64,000 nucleotides of DNA. It comes from Jaenimonas drosophilae (taxonomy: Eukaryota; Euglenozoa; Kinetoplastea; Trypanosomatida; Trypanosomatidae). This document shows, piece after piece, positions 29,295 through 38,662 of this stretch (position 1 is its first letter; every line of letters begins with the position of its first letter). The DNA lies in the NCBI GenBank assembly GCA_030849065.1, contig JASAON010001635.1, positions 1-64,000 on the forward strand. The letters run 5' to 3'. The position numbers and the translations under genes were made by a program. The notes under the pieces are model-generated. The model worked only from the letters and a program-made list of their open reading frames with translations. It had not been told where the DNA came from and ran no database searches.

Positions 29295-29747
29295 ATGTCT
29301 ATCACTGGCATCGCGGTGCCACCCGAGACGGTGGAGGTGATGAAGGCCCTTCGCGCACGCAAACATCGATTTGTTGTCTTGACGATTGGCGCCAACAACA
29401 CACAGATTGTGGTGCGACGTACTGGTTCTCGAGATGCAATTTATGAAGATCTCTTCACTTCCGCAACGGATGGTGATGCTGGTGATGATGATGATGTGCC
29501 GTGGTCGGTGGAGCCGTGCTACATCGCCATTGATTGGGAGATGGTGGTGGAGGGCAGAGCACGTGATAAGCTCCTCCTCATTCAGTATGTTCCTGATACC
29601 GCGCCACCGAAAAGCCGCATGTTGTATAGCGGAAGTAGGGAGGCGCTGCTCGATGCGTGTTGCGATGGATTCTTAACGATGCAGGCCAACGATATCAGCG
29701 ACTTGGAGCGGTCGGAGATTAACCGCAAGCTGAAGATCAGCTCGTGA
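29295..29747 (+). CDS. ADF/cofilin
   Basis: 150 residues from the ATG at 29295, the usual ADF/cofilin size; the upstream part of the frame is a TTG/cysteine repeat artefact. The whole protein is one ADF homology domain. MSITGIAVPPETVEVMKALR is the N-terminal strand/helix, RFVVLTIGANNTQIVV the first sheet, and CYIAIDWEM the core strand. DKLLLIQYVPDTAPPKSRMLYSGSR corresponds to the conserved W-x-P-D-x-A-x-x-x-x-K-M-x-Y-x-S stretch around the long actin-binding helix. It binds actin monomers and severs or depolymerises filaments in the cytoplasm and, in trypanosomatids, the flagellum. The key tryptophan before PDTA is tyrosine here. Between the first sheet and CYIAIDW there is an acidic insert (DGDAGDDDD) not typical of the family. 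Confidence 0.92.
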   Translation: MSITGIAVPPETVEVMKALRARKHRFVVLTIGANNTQIVVRRTGSRDAIYEDLFTSATDGDAGDDDDVPWSVEPCYIAIDWEMVVEGRARDKLLLIQYVPDTAPPKSRMLYSGSREALLDACCDGFLTMQANDISDLERSEINRKLKISS

Positions 29748-30047
29748 ATAGATCTACGTACATGCAGATTCATTGTGCCTCTCCTACTTTGTGTTCTTGG
29801 AGAATGATGATGCTGTAGCTCATCCTGGAGCTTTCTTGTTGTGTGCTCTCTCTTCTTGATTCAGTGTTTCAGCCCTTCTTCTTCATATTGCATCTTCACC
29901 AACTTTTTCGTAGTCTTCCTTCACAAGTTGGACGTTGTGCTTGTGAGCACTGCTTCAACGTATCACGGGCTGCTGCTGCTGCTGTTGCAACTCTGCCATA
30001 CGCATTCAGCAACCCATCTACATCAAGCTCGATCTCATACTCGTTGC

Positions 30048-30086
<39 letters not shown>

Positions 30087-30128
30087 GTGTGTGTGCTGAT
30101 TCTTCTGCGCGTTGCTACCGTCATCATC
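29748..30128 (+). other. Leader region of the F-box gene
   Basis: 381 bases. T/C-rich stretches at about 29838-29925 and AG dinucleotides near 30008 and 30026 are possible acceptors. The last 80 bases consist of a long TTG repeat and TG repeats up to the ATG. Confidence 0.5.
30048..30086 (+). repeat. TTG trinucleotide repeat in the predicted leader
   Basis: About 13 uninterrupted TGT/TTG units followed by a short TG run, ending 42 bases before the ATG at 30129. No AG lies between the repeat and the ATG, so the repeat should remain in the mature leader if splicing occurs upstream. Confidence 0.9.
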
Positions 30129-32825
30129 ATGCCCCATGAGGACGTTTATCCCAACACACGCATGGATGAAGAATATGCATCGATGCGGAGGCCAATCCGG
30201 CGCTGCCCCGATGCGGACGTTTCTGCCTCACTCACGTCAAGCGTTCATGCATCGATGGAGGTGATGGATTCCATGGATTCGTTGTGCTCTACACTGACCA
30301 ACGTGGATGATCTCCTGCACGTGGAGATGTTGGCAATGAGGTGCGATAGTCAGAGCTCATCCATCGCAGGCACCTCCAGCAATGATCAAGATCATTTACG
30401 TGATACTGACGAGGATTATGATACGTCGGATGCACGGAGCTCCAACTTCGCGCACATGTTCTGGATGGATCTCTTCCCACACTTCGTCGCGCCATTTCTC
30501 ACCGTTGATGATCTCCTCCGCATTGCACGGGTGTGCCGCCGTGCAAAATACGCCGCGGAGCTGCCATTTGTGTGGAGATGTGTTGCGACGCGAGACTTTG
30601 GCCTACCTGTTGGGGATCTTCAACGTGTGCTACGCCACAGCATCATGTTGTGTGGCAACGCCACCAACAACACCAACGCAGATGAGGAGAAAACATCATT
30701 TCCGTGGCGCAGGTTTGTCTTGTGGGTGCATGCGCATCGCATCTCAACGTTGGTGAGATACAACCAAAGCGTGGAGATGAATCGGATGCAATCCGCGATG
30801 AATCCATCAACTTGGATGACGGGGTTGGGAAAACTGAGCAAGCGCATTCATCGTTTGTTTCAACATGGATGTGGTTGGCGCGTGGAGCATGCATCGTCCA
30901 TGGCAAGGCTCCTTCGTCAACGGGCAGCATGGTGGTTGTGCTGCCCTCAGGACTCTGCTCATCATCATCACCAACAACAACCGCGACGCCACGCGCATCG
31001 TCTGGCCAGCCAACGCGACTGGGCAGCGGCAGAGTTGTTTGTTCCTGCCACGGATGCGGATCACCCGCCGCCATCTCTGCTTCATGACGATGATGATGAT
31101 GATGAGGATGCATCCAAGTACTCATCCAACGGCTCTGCTCATGTTGAGAACTCCCTCCGTGCCTACGACGAAGCTGCTGGAAGCCCACACATTTTTGCTG
31201 TTGCGCTTCATCTTCATCGCATCGTGCTCAGGTGCAGCTCAACGCCATCACAACACGTGCCCCGGATGCACGCCACACCACCATCCACGCTCACCACAAC
31301 AGCCACGACTACTCCTACCCCAGGCCCAGTGAGCACCTGTAGCTCATCGTTCAGGACGGTGTTGCAACGTCTTGTTTTCATTGCTCATGTGGCCCGCTTT
31401 TTGTGGGTTCGGAAACGTGGTTGTGCGTCGATGCACATTTTGCGCCATGCCGCCGATGCCTCCACGGGTGTTGGCGATCGCCTGATCCTCGAGGCGTTGC
31501 GCCTGTGGTCGTGGCCAACGGAGCCGTGCCAACGTGGCGAGGAGGCGCTCATTTGCGCAGAGATTGCCTACAACATCAGCGATCCATGTGTGCGGGAGTC
31601 GGTGGAGTTTATCGCGACGGAACGAACGCAGAGGTGGCTCGCATCACCGTGTTCCGCTGACATCATTTTGGAGGAGCTCCACGCGCAGCGTGTGCAGCTC
31701 GCGCAAACAAGCTCCGACGAATGGCTGGAGCGGGTGGAGGTTGGCATCTCATCCTACGTCTTGGCCATGATTGCGCGGGATGAGCCTGGACGTGCATCAT
31801 CAGCTGCTGGTGGCATATACACACCGGCGGCGGAAGCCTTGATGCGCTACTTGGCCGTGGGCTACTCACGCCATCATCAATCCATCGCTCTCACCCATCT
31901 CGCCGCTGAGCTCCACGGAGGGCGACGACCGTCAAGCACCAACACCATCACAACGGAACACGTTTCGCAACACGCACAATTGGCCACCATCACATGCCTT
32001 CTTCAGGCCGCGGTTGAGCTCCACCCCCTCAACGCACATGCGGTGGTGTTGTTGGCGCAAGTGATGGATCGCCAACATGCTTCGCCATTGGCCGCCCACA
32101 CACTTCTCACGCGATGCATTCACGGGTATGCCTCCACTTCCATATCAGCAAATGCTGATGTGGCGGAGATGCACGACCTGTGCGGCTGCCAATATTGCGA
32201 AGAGAAGCACCCACTCCATCGCCTACATCGTCAGCCAGAGTGGTGTTGTGTGCCAGCAATACTTCTTGTGCAGCGCAGCCACACACTGCCGATGCCGGCG
32301 GCCCTGGCCGACTTGGATGAGGCATCGCTGCATCATCCACGGCTTTCTTTTCCCTACCAAGTGCGCGCGGCGGTGGCGATGGACCGTGGCGATGTGCGTG
32401 CCGCAATAATGGAGATGGAGCGTATTCTTCAACGCACAATGAAAACAACAGATGCGGCCCTTCTGCTGCGGTTTGTGTTGGATGCCCAAGGTCGTGGTGA
32501 GGCAGAGGAGATGGAGGGCCTCACGGAACGTGCGCAGCACCTCTCTGGCATGTTGGCCTTGCTGGAGTCTGGCACAGCAACCGGTGATGCATGCGAGGAT
32601 GATGATGTGCGGCATCGTGCCGCCTGCACCGACTTCTTGGATGCACGAGCGCTACACACAAGTGGCATGGCTGCCCTTCTACGTACATCGCAACATGATG
32701 AGATGTACGACGTCGGCGCGCCACTCCGCAGCAATCATGAGCCAGTAGCTCGTGTTCTCCACGTCGTTGGCGATGAGGTTGTGGCGGCCAGCCACGTTCT
32801 TGGCTTCCTCCGCCAGCTGAAGTGA
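30129..32825 (+). CDS. F-box protein with TPR-like C-terminal half
   Basis: 898 residues from the ATG at 30129. The longer frame upstream is rejected because it translates the TTG repeat into polycysteine. Residues about 112-160 (WMDLFPHFVAPFLTVDDLLR, IARVCRRAKYAAELPFVWR) fit an F-box: a proline/leucine start, the L-x-x-L-L-x-x-x-x-V-C-x-x-x core, then the W-R-x-x. F-box proteins are substrate receptors of SCF ubiquitin ligases through SKP1. From about residue 550 onward the sequence is helical and alanine-rich with TPR/Sel1-like units (HAVVLLAQVMDRQHASPLAA, YQVRAAVAMDRGDVRAAIME), likely the substrate-binding part. Disordered, histidine/threonine-rich stretches separate the two. A cysteine pair (DLCGCQYCEEKH) at about 680-690 may bind metal. 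No membrane segment is seen. Confidence 0.75.
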   Translation: MPHEDVYPNTRMDEEYASMRRPIRRCPDADVSASLTSSVHASMEVMDSMDSLCSTLTNVDDLLHVEMLAMRCDSQSSSIAGTSSNDQDHLRDTDEDYDTSDARSSNFAHMFWMDLFPHFVAPFLTVDDLLRIARVCRRAKYAAELPFVWRCVATRDFGLPVGDLQRVLRHSIMLCGNATNNTNADEEKTSFPWRRFVLWVHAHRISTLVRYNQSVEMNRMQSAMNPSTWMTGLGKLSKRIHRLFQHGCGWRVEHASSMARLLRQRAAWWLCCPQDSAHHHHQQQPRRHAHRLASQRDWAAAELFVPATDADHPPPSLLHDDDDDDEDASKYSSNGSAHVENSLRAYDEAAGSPHIFAVALHLHRIVLRCSSTPSQHVPRMHATPPSTLTTTATTTPTPGPVSTCSSSFRTVLQRLVFIAHVARFLWVRKRGCASMHILRHAADASTGVGDRLILEALRLWSWPTEPCQRGEEALICAEIAYNISDPCVRESVEFIATERTQRWLASPCSADIILEELHAQRVQLAQTSSDEWLERVEVGISSYVLAMIARDEPGRASSAAGGIYTPAAEALMRYLAVGYSRHHQSIALTHLAAELHGGRRPSSTNTITTEHVSQHAQLATITCLLQAAVELHPLNAHAVVLLAQVMDRQHASPLAAHTLLTRCIHGYASTSISANADVAEMHDLCGCQYCEEKHPLHRLHRQPEWCCVPAILLVQRSHTLPMPAALADLDEASLHHPRLSFPYQVRAAVAMDRGDVRAAIMEMERILQRTMKTTDAALLLRFVLDAQGRGEAEEMEGLTERAQHLSGMLALLESGTATGDACEDDDVRHRAACTDFLDARALHTSGMAALLRTSQHDEMYDVGAPLRSNHEPVARVLHVVGDEVVAASHVLGFLRQLK

Positions 32826-33909
32826 TGGGGTTGTTGTTGGGCTCCATCACAGCTGCTGCATCATCACCGCCAACACCGCTCCCACACACAAGCAAAAGAT
32901 CTGCTTCTTTTTTTTTCTTCTTTTTTTTTCTGTTTTTTCCGCTGTATTCCCTCCTGAAGATCGGTGAGGGAGATGAGGTCAGCGTGTTGTTGCTCTTTCC
33001 TGTACACTTGAATCCTTCGTCATGAAGAAAAGCTATGAGCCACAACACACCACCTCTGCCGTTCATTCACAATTTTCTGTTTTTTTTGTTTTGTTTTGTG
33101 TGGGCTCGCATCTGGTGTGCTTCCAACGATGCTGACTGCTGTTGTGGCATTCCTCGTTCGTCTGTGGTGTGATTGTGTGTGGTGTATGGATGAAAATGTG
33201 CCACACATCATCATTAACATCGACGATGCTGCTCAACGCCACCACAGCCCACCAGACCTTTTTCACGAAGCTCCTCAGATTCACTCCTGTAGCTCCTCCT
33301 CCCGCTGTACGTGTTTTCTTTCTTATGCGTTAACGTTGAGCTCCACCTATGCTTCGTCTTCCTGCACATTTGTGGTGGTTGATGTTGGTGCTGATGAGGT
33401 AGTACCCAATGTGTGTGCCATACACACACATTGGCGTGCGTGCTGAGCTCCTCGTCGTGAGGATGGCTGCGCTGACGCATGTTGTACTCCATCTCTCATC
33501 CTTCATCACCACAATTTATGAAGTGCAATTACGCTGTATCTCGAGGAAACATGCCATAATATGCCTCGTTGAAACCGACGCACGCCGTTCTGATTTTTGT
33601 TTTTGTTGTTGTTGTTGTTGTTGAGGGTGTGCTTGCCCTCTGGTAGGTGGGTCCTGGCCTGAAGCCCAATGACTCTCAGGAGATGGAATAGTGCCCACCT
33701 TTCTGATGTGATGGCGCTGATGATGAAGAGGATGGATCCTGGCATGGCTACTCATTCTGTGTCTTTGCTGCTTCACTACCTGCCATCATCACTATCGTTC
33801 CCCCTCTTTCTCCATCACGCCCACATACACGTGCTCTTCGTAGCTCTCCCAGCCGTAGTTGTGTTGTGTTGTTGTCTTGTGTATTGTAGTGTAGTATAGT
33901 AGGCCAACC
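32826..33909 (+). other. 1.1-kb intergenic region with strong pyrimidine tract far from the next ATG
   Basis: A long T/C tract at about 32902-32956 ends at AG 32958-32959, but the next supported ATG is 950 bases away. A second tract at about 33768-33826 is nearer. Between them are T-runs near 33073-33100 and a TTG repeat near 33606-33623. Open frames in between are short and without family resemblance. A short unrecognised transcript between the two tracts is possible. Confidence 0.45.
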
Positions 33910-35013
33910 ATGTTCTCACGAACGTTGAACGAAGATGTTCTGCGGAGTGAAGGCTACAATGTGCCACCCACCAAAACGCCCATTGAGCAGGCCAATGAGA
34001 AGCCGTACGCCATGACGTGGTGGAAGAACTTCCTTGACCCCACCAACGGCCGCCCAGGCCACCAACGCCCTGTTGTAGATGTGTCAGCCCCCTTCAACGC
34101 CCTCGATGAAACACACCAGGCACGAAAATTTGGAGTGCAGAAGCTGCCCTACGGCTTCCTCTCCTTGAATGAGTTTATTGGCACGAAGGAGGAGGTGCCC
34201 TACAGCGATAGCCACCACACGAGTGAGATCGTCCGGCTCTGGATGGTGGCGGCCAACGTGTTCTACGGCAATTATTTCTGGGCACGTGCTCAGGCGAGCT
34301 CCGCCCCTACTGGCCACCCCCGTCTTCGCGCCGCATGGGCCATCGCGTGGGGCATGGGAATGCTCCGCGCCAACATCGCCGCCGCGATTGGAGCCGGTGG
34401 CTACTTCTACTCGTACGAATACCTCTACACGCATGGACCTGCACCATTTCGTATTCGTGATCCAACGCCAAATGGCTGGCGTAGAGCCTGGGATGAAGGG
34501 CAGGCGTGCTACTTGCCACGTGCCGTGGCGAGCATCTTCCCCGCCCTCGGCTACGCCTTCTTCATGGGAAGGTGGAAGAAGTCTGCCTTTTGGTTCATGA
34601 TGACCCTCACCGCAGGCCTCTACTACGAGTACGCACGCCGCAACGTCATGTCCGGTACGCGGCTCTTCTACAGCTACATTGCCAATCAGGAGCTGGACCG
34701 CCAGGCGGGCTACGGTAGCTTAGCACCAAATCTGCACCATCGCGTAGATCCCGACACCAACCGCAACAACTCCGCCGCACAGTTCCGCTACTTCCGCCTC
34801 ACCTCTGGTGAGCTCCAAGACACCATTTGGGAGAACAAGGCACACGATAAGCAGCCCCTCGCTCGTTATGGCCTGAAGCTGCCGAATCCGTACTTCAACT
34901 GGCAAAAAGCACCGCAGAACTATAATGAGCGGCCATGGACGGTGAAGAGCGATTTGTGGGAGATGCCGCAGGTGATGGATACACAGATGCTGAGCGGCGT
35001 GATGGATCGCTGA
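33910..35013 (+). CDS. Multi-pass membrane protein, probably mitochondrial
   Basis: 367 residues from the ATG at 33910. Coding character is strong (no low complexity, high codon bias). I do not recognise the family with certainty. Three membrane-like segments lie at about 141-172 (glycine/alanine-rich, AAAIGAGGYFYSYEYL), 204-220 (AVASIFPALGYAFFMG) and 225-243 (SAFWFMMTLTAGLYYEYA). The flanks are soluble and aromatic-rich. The abundance of tyrosine, tryptophan and the small-residue helix is reminiscent of mitochondrial inner-membrane subunits, such as accessory subunits of complex I or Tim17-like proteins, but no signature settles this. The N-terminus is not a clear cleavable presequence. A conserved kinetoplastid respiratory-chain accessory subunit is the inference I would test first. 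Confidence 0.8.
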   Translation: MFSRTLNEDVLRSEGYNVPPTKTPIEQANEKPYAMTWWKNFLDPTNGRPGHQRPVVDVSAPFNALDETHQARKFGVQKLPYGFLSLNEFIGTKEEVPYSDSHHTSEIVRLWMVAANVFYGNYFWARAQASSAPTGHPRLRAAWAIAWGMGMLRANIAAAIGAGGYFYSYEYLYTHGPAPFRIRDPTPNGWRRAWDEGQACYLPRAVASIFPALGYAFFMGRWKKSAFWFMMTLTAGLYYEYARRNVMSGTRLFYSYIANQELDRQAGYGSLAPNLHHRVDPDTNRNNSAAQFRYFRLTSGELQDTIWENKAHDKQPLARYGLKLPNPYFNWQKAPQNYNERPWTVKSDLWEMPQVMDTQMLSGVMDR

Positions 35014-35452
35014 GGATCGTGATGGCATGTGTGTGTGTGCGTGTGCGCCTTGTTTGGATGTTGAAGTCTGTGCCCATGCCATTGCGATGTGTGCAGATGT
35101 TCTCAAGAGTTGTGTAGAACTCATTCTTTAGTGTAGCAGCTGTGTAGTGGCATATACTAGTACCCCACCCCCTCCTTCAATGTTGTGTGTGATGTTGTTT
35201 GATGTCTGTGGACCTCGTGAGAAGGACCTCTGCCCATTATGCGTATATGATACTCTTTCTTCCTTCTTCTTCTTCTGATCCGCCATAACAGGTGGAACAT
35301 CATCAGCAGCACACGGCTGAACGTTGCGTCTGCTACTCATACACACGCCCATACATACAAAGAACTCCCCCCCACCCTCTCCCTCTTTTAGACGGCGTTG
35401 TGGTTCTTCAGAATATTTACTAACGTGTGTTCCTCCAACAACAATCAGCGTG
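35014..35452 (+). other. Intergenic region
   Basis: 439 bases. T/C-rich tracts at about 35258-35277 and 35366-35390, the latter followed by AG 35391-35392 about 60 bases before the next ATG, look like splice signals. Nothing else is recognised. Confidence 0.45.
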
Positions 35453-36352
35453 ATGGCGAGTGAATCCTCATCGTGGAAGCGGCTGAAGCTGTTGGGCATG
35501 ATCTCCTCCAGCGGCACCATCACCAACGGCAACGACGGTACCTCGTCCGCCCTTGATCCTAGCAACATTGTGCGGCTCATTTGCGTGAAGGTCAGCGGCC
35601 TCTCCATGGAATCGCAGGAATGTATCCAGCACTACGTCCTGGAAGGTAGCCGCTATCCATCCTACTTGATGCACTCCTCCGCAGTACAAAGTTTGGGAGG
35701 AATCGGAATTGCCGGCTATCCCGCCACCGTACTGACCAGCACCGGCTCCACCATTTTGTGGCGCCTCCTGCAAGTGATGCGCGCCGGTGTCAGCAACCCA
35801 TGCAGCTTCCGGCGCCATGCACACCAATTTAAGGATGAGCTCGGCACCGATGTGCGCCGCCTTGGCATCAACGTTGCCGGCTATTATGTGCTGGCCACCA
35901 TTGGCCAGTGCCTCATCCCTGGCATATCACCATCGGCCTGGAGGGAGCTCAGCAAGGCAGCGTTGCGTGTTCTGCCAACATCATGGCGATGGATGAGCTC
36001 CATGGGCCTGCCAAGACTCTTCAAACGGCACAAGAAGAAGGCGCGAAAAGAAGCTGTGACAGAGGAGCCATTTGGTGAGTTCCTCGTCCGTGTGAGCCAC
36101 AACAACACCTACACCATTCAAGTGGCAGTGGATGCAGACGATCACGTTGATGCACTTCCTTCTCTTCCTCCTCCTCTTCCTTCCAAACCGTCTTCTCCTC
36201 GCCGCGTGTTGCCACCAGATTTGCCGGCAGATGAGAACAAGGCAGAAACGCCTGCCGCGCTGATGCCTCCACCAGATACCTCTGCACATGAGGAGGCAGC
36301 GGTGGGCGGAGAATCTGATATCCTACTCTTCTTCGGCATGCCCGCAACATGA
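35453..36352 (+). CDS. Hypothetical protein with hydrophobic central region
   Basis: 299 residues from the ATG at 35453; the longer frame upstream covers a pyrimidine tract and is not used. The family is not recognised. Residues about 80-170 are moderately hydrophobic with two stretches that could enter a membrane (SLGGIGIAGYPATVLTSTGS and LGINVAGYYVLATIGQCLIP). Then comes a strongly basic patch (RLFKRHKKKARKEA) and a proline-rich, acidic C-terminus. The arrangement could suit a peripheral or monotopic membrane protein with a basic cytosolic face. Coding character in the first 220 residues is good. Confidence 0.7.
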   Translation: MASESSSWKRLKLLGMISSSGTITNGNDGTSSALDPSNIVRLICVKVSGLSMESQECIQHYVLEGSRYPSYLMHSSAVQSLGGIGIAGYPATVLTSTGSTILWRLLQVMRAGVSNPCSFRRHAHQFKDELGTDVRRLGINVAGYYVLATIGQCLIPGISPSAWRELSKAALRVLPTSWRWMSSMGLPRLFKRHKKKARKEAVTEEPFGEFLVRVSHNNTYTIQVAVDADDHVDALPSLPPPLPSKPSSPRRVLPPDLPADENKAETPAALMPPPDTSAHEEAAVGGESDILLFFGMPAT

Positions 36353-37363
36353 ACGCAACAGGCGCACCCTTTTTTTTTTTGCTTCTACACCATCATCATC
36401 AACACTACGCTCATTTATCTTCATCCCTTTCACGCACACGCATTCCGTACTCACCTGCTTTCTTCCGTTGAATATACGTGTTCTTGTATGTTGTATGTTT
36501 GTGTTTTCGAGAGATGTATGGCGAGAATGTGTACGACGATACATCATTCATCACTTTTTCTCCTCCCTTTGTTGTACTTCACCCCTAAAGAGAATACACT
36601 ACCAACGCAAACAATGATGTGGCCACTCATGGCATACCTTCATCTTTGTTTGCTATCTCGAGTTGTGATGATGATGAGTACTTGCTGTTGATGGTGCTTT
36701 TTGTTTTCTCTTTTCTAGAACAACGAGAATCATGTTGGTGGGCATGTGATGGTGGCGCATACATGCGTGCCCGTTCTTCATGGTTTCTGGGATGAAGAAG
36801 ATTCTTCATCTACCACAACGCTGAATCTCTGCATCTACGCATGTTATGAGGGTCGTGATGATTAATTTTGTGTGTTTGATGTGAAATGCATAATCACAGA
36901 GATGCCGTGCGCATATCAGCGGCGCATACTGCCGCACTTCGAGGAGATGGCATGAGTTGTTCGGTTTCTCCTCATCCTCCAGCGCTTCGCAATCTGTGAA
37001 TGAAGATGCATCGTACTGCGAAGAAAACAAAAAAAGGTACTTCGGAAAGTTTTTTTTGTTGTGATTTGTGTTTTGATATAAGCTTCTTGCCATACAATCA
37101 TCCGACGTGATGTCGATGGGAGAGAGACTCAGAACAGCTCAACATCGTTGATCTGCGGATCATTACTTCAACGTGCATCGCCTCGCAACATCATGCTCGC
37201 GACCATGAGACATGCTGGATCCATCATCAACCTATTCTCATTCCTTCACTTTTGTTCTTCATAACAAACTTCTCCAACAACCGTGAAAGCTCCGTACATC
37301 TCCGTGGGATACCCATCATCATTCTCATTCCTCAACACACCCACACACATTTGTTGTGCTAAG
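36353..37363 (+). other. 1.0-kb intergenic region
   Basis: Contains a T-run with C/T flank at 36366-36388 and scattered T/C stretches (36550-36585, 36700-36716, 37236-37262). No coding frame of substance is found on either strand. The leader of the next gene is T/C-rich around 37300-37360. Confidence 0.45.
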
Positions 37364-38209
37364 ATGGAAGAAGTACGCCACGTTAACCGAGCAGCTGTGG
37401 CACGCCTCTTTGGTCGTGGAGGTGCTCGCGGCCACACGGCAGCCGCAGTGGAGCCAGCACACGCACCACACAAACTCAGCCACAACACCGGCGACGATGC
37501 ATCGAAACATGCTCATCGGTGCGTCAGCTCGAGCACCTCTGCCGCTGCTTTTGTTGGTCCTGTGCCGATTTGTGATGGCCGACCGGCGTGGGTTGAGCCA
37601 CGCTCAGTGCCGATGCAGCGCCACCAACACGTGGATGTGTGCAGCAGTGGCGCGGTGAATGAGCGCACATCTGCGATTGCGATGCGTCAGCGTATTCGTC
37701 GTCATGAGCAATTTATTCCCTCGGTGGATGAACCAGATCAGCACACACGCGGCGTACGTGGCGAATCGGCGAGCAACAACGTTGTGGCACGTTTGCGTAG
37801 CGCATCGCAACATGCTCGAGCGGTGGAGCGCTATGAGCACACCATCCCCCAACGTCGTGCCGTGGATGAGTACATCAACATCACCGGCGCACAAGGTGAT
37901 GCACGTCTGAACATCCCCAACGCGTACACGGCAGAAAAGCTTGCCCTGCGCAATGGAGGTCGCTGGTGTTTGGATAATCAGCATCATCAGCAACTTCTTC
38001 GTGGCGAGCCCATCATGACGCGCGTCATGGCGGGTGAGTTCTACAATGAACGTACGCCACCTGCGAAGCTGCCAAACAACGCCACCAAAAATTTTATTGA
38101 GGCCAACAGATTCAATGTGCGAGCGGCGAGCTGCCACTTGGTGGAGGCACGGCGATGCAAATCAGCTTGTGTGGCAACGCGCGGCGGTGTGCCGAGACGG
38201 CGTTGCTGA
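37364..38209 (+). CDS. Hypothetical basic protein
   Basis: 281 residues from the ATG at 37364, immediately after TTGTTGTGCTAAG; the longer frame starts at a GTG. The family is not recognised. The composition is arginine/alanine-rich without long homopolymers. The C-terminal half looks conserved in style (RAVDEYINITGAQGDARLNI, AYTAEKLALRNGGRWCLDN, PIMTRVMAGEFYNERTPPAK), with features seen in flagellar or microtubule inner proteins, but this is only an impression. No membrane segment or cysteine cluster is apparent. Confidence 0.65.
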   Translation: MEEVRHVNRAAVARLFGRGGARGHTAAAVEPAHAPHKLSHNTGDDASKHAHRCVSSSTSAAAFVGPVPICDGRPAWVEPRSVPMQRHQHVDVCSSGAVNERTSAIAMRQRIRRHEQFIPSVDEPDQHTRGVRGESASNNVVARLRSASQHARAVERYEHTIPQRRAVDEYINITGAQGDARLNIPNAYTAEKLALRNGGRWCLDNQHHQQLLRGEPIMTRVMAGEFYNERTPPAKLPNNATKNFIEANRFNVRAASCHLVEARRCKSACVATRGGVPRRRC

Positions 38210-38662
38210 TTCTGATGTGTAACGTTGTGTACGTACAACAACGTCTTCTTCATAGATTGTTCGTGATTCAGATTTTTTCTTATTGCGTGTGTTTGTGTGA
38301 TTGTAGCTCGTATCATCTGCGTGTTGAACGATGAATCATCTTGTTGCGTTTCGCACACACACCACCACCTGCTTGAGTTGGATAGAGGGTTGCTACGTAC
38401 CATGGGTGCGTAGCACGGCATTGCATAGAAGATTGTGCAGCCTGGACGTTGCTGGCACATGATGGGTGTAAGTGTTGTTCGTTCGCGATAAAAGCACAAC
38501 GTGTGATGGACTACGTGTGTTTCTGAGTTGGCGCAGCCACAAGATGTTCTTCAATGTCTGAATCTTTTTTGTTTTTCTTTTTGTGTAGCGGGGGATGATA
38601 TAATCTGTATCCATGAGGAGCATCTAGGGCCGAAGAATCCAACGCAATTTAGCAGAACGACG
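38210..38662 (+). other. Intergenic region and leader of the RAD51-like gene
   Basis: 453 bases. The main signal is the T-rich tract and AG listed separately at 38562-38588. No other gene is recognised. Confidence 0.45.
38562..38588 (+). promoter_or_regulatory. Strong trans-splice acceptor candidate
   Basis: A T-rich run (CTTTTTTGTTTTTCTTTTTG) followed by TGTAG, with AG at 38587-38588. It is inside the open frame that extends to a TTG at 38528 and so excludes that start. Confidence 0.6.

Noticed and set aside
29841..30128. N-terminal extension of the F-box protein
   Set aside because: It would place 14 cysteines in a row from the TTG repeat and starts at a non-ATG codon; the ATG at 30129 is the better start.
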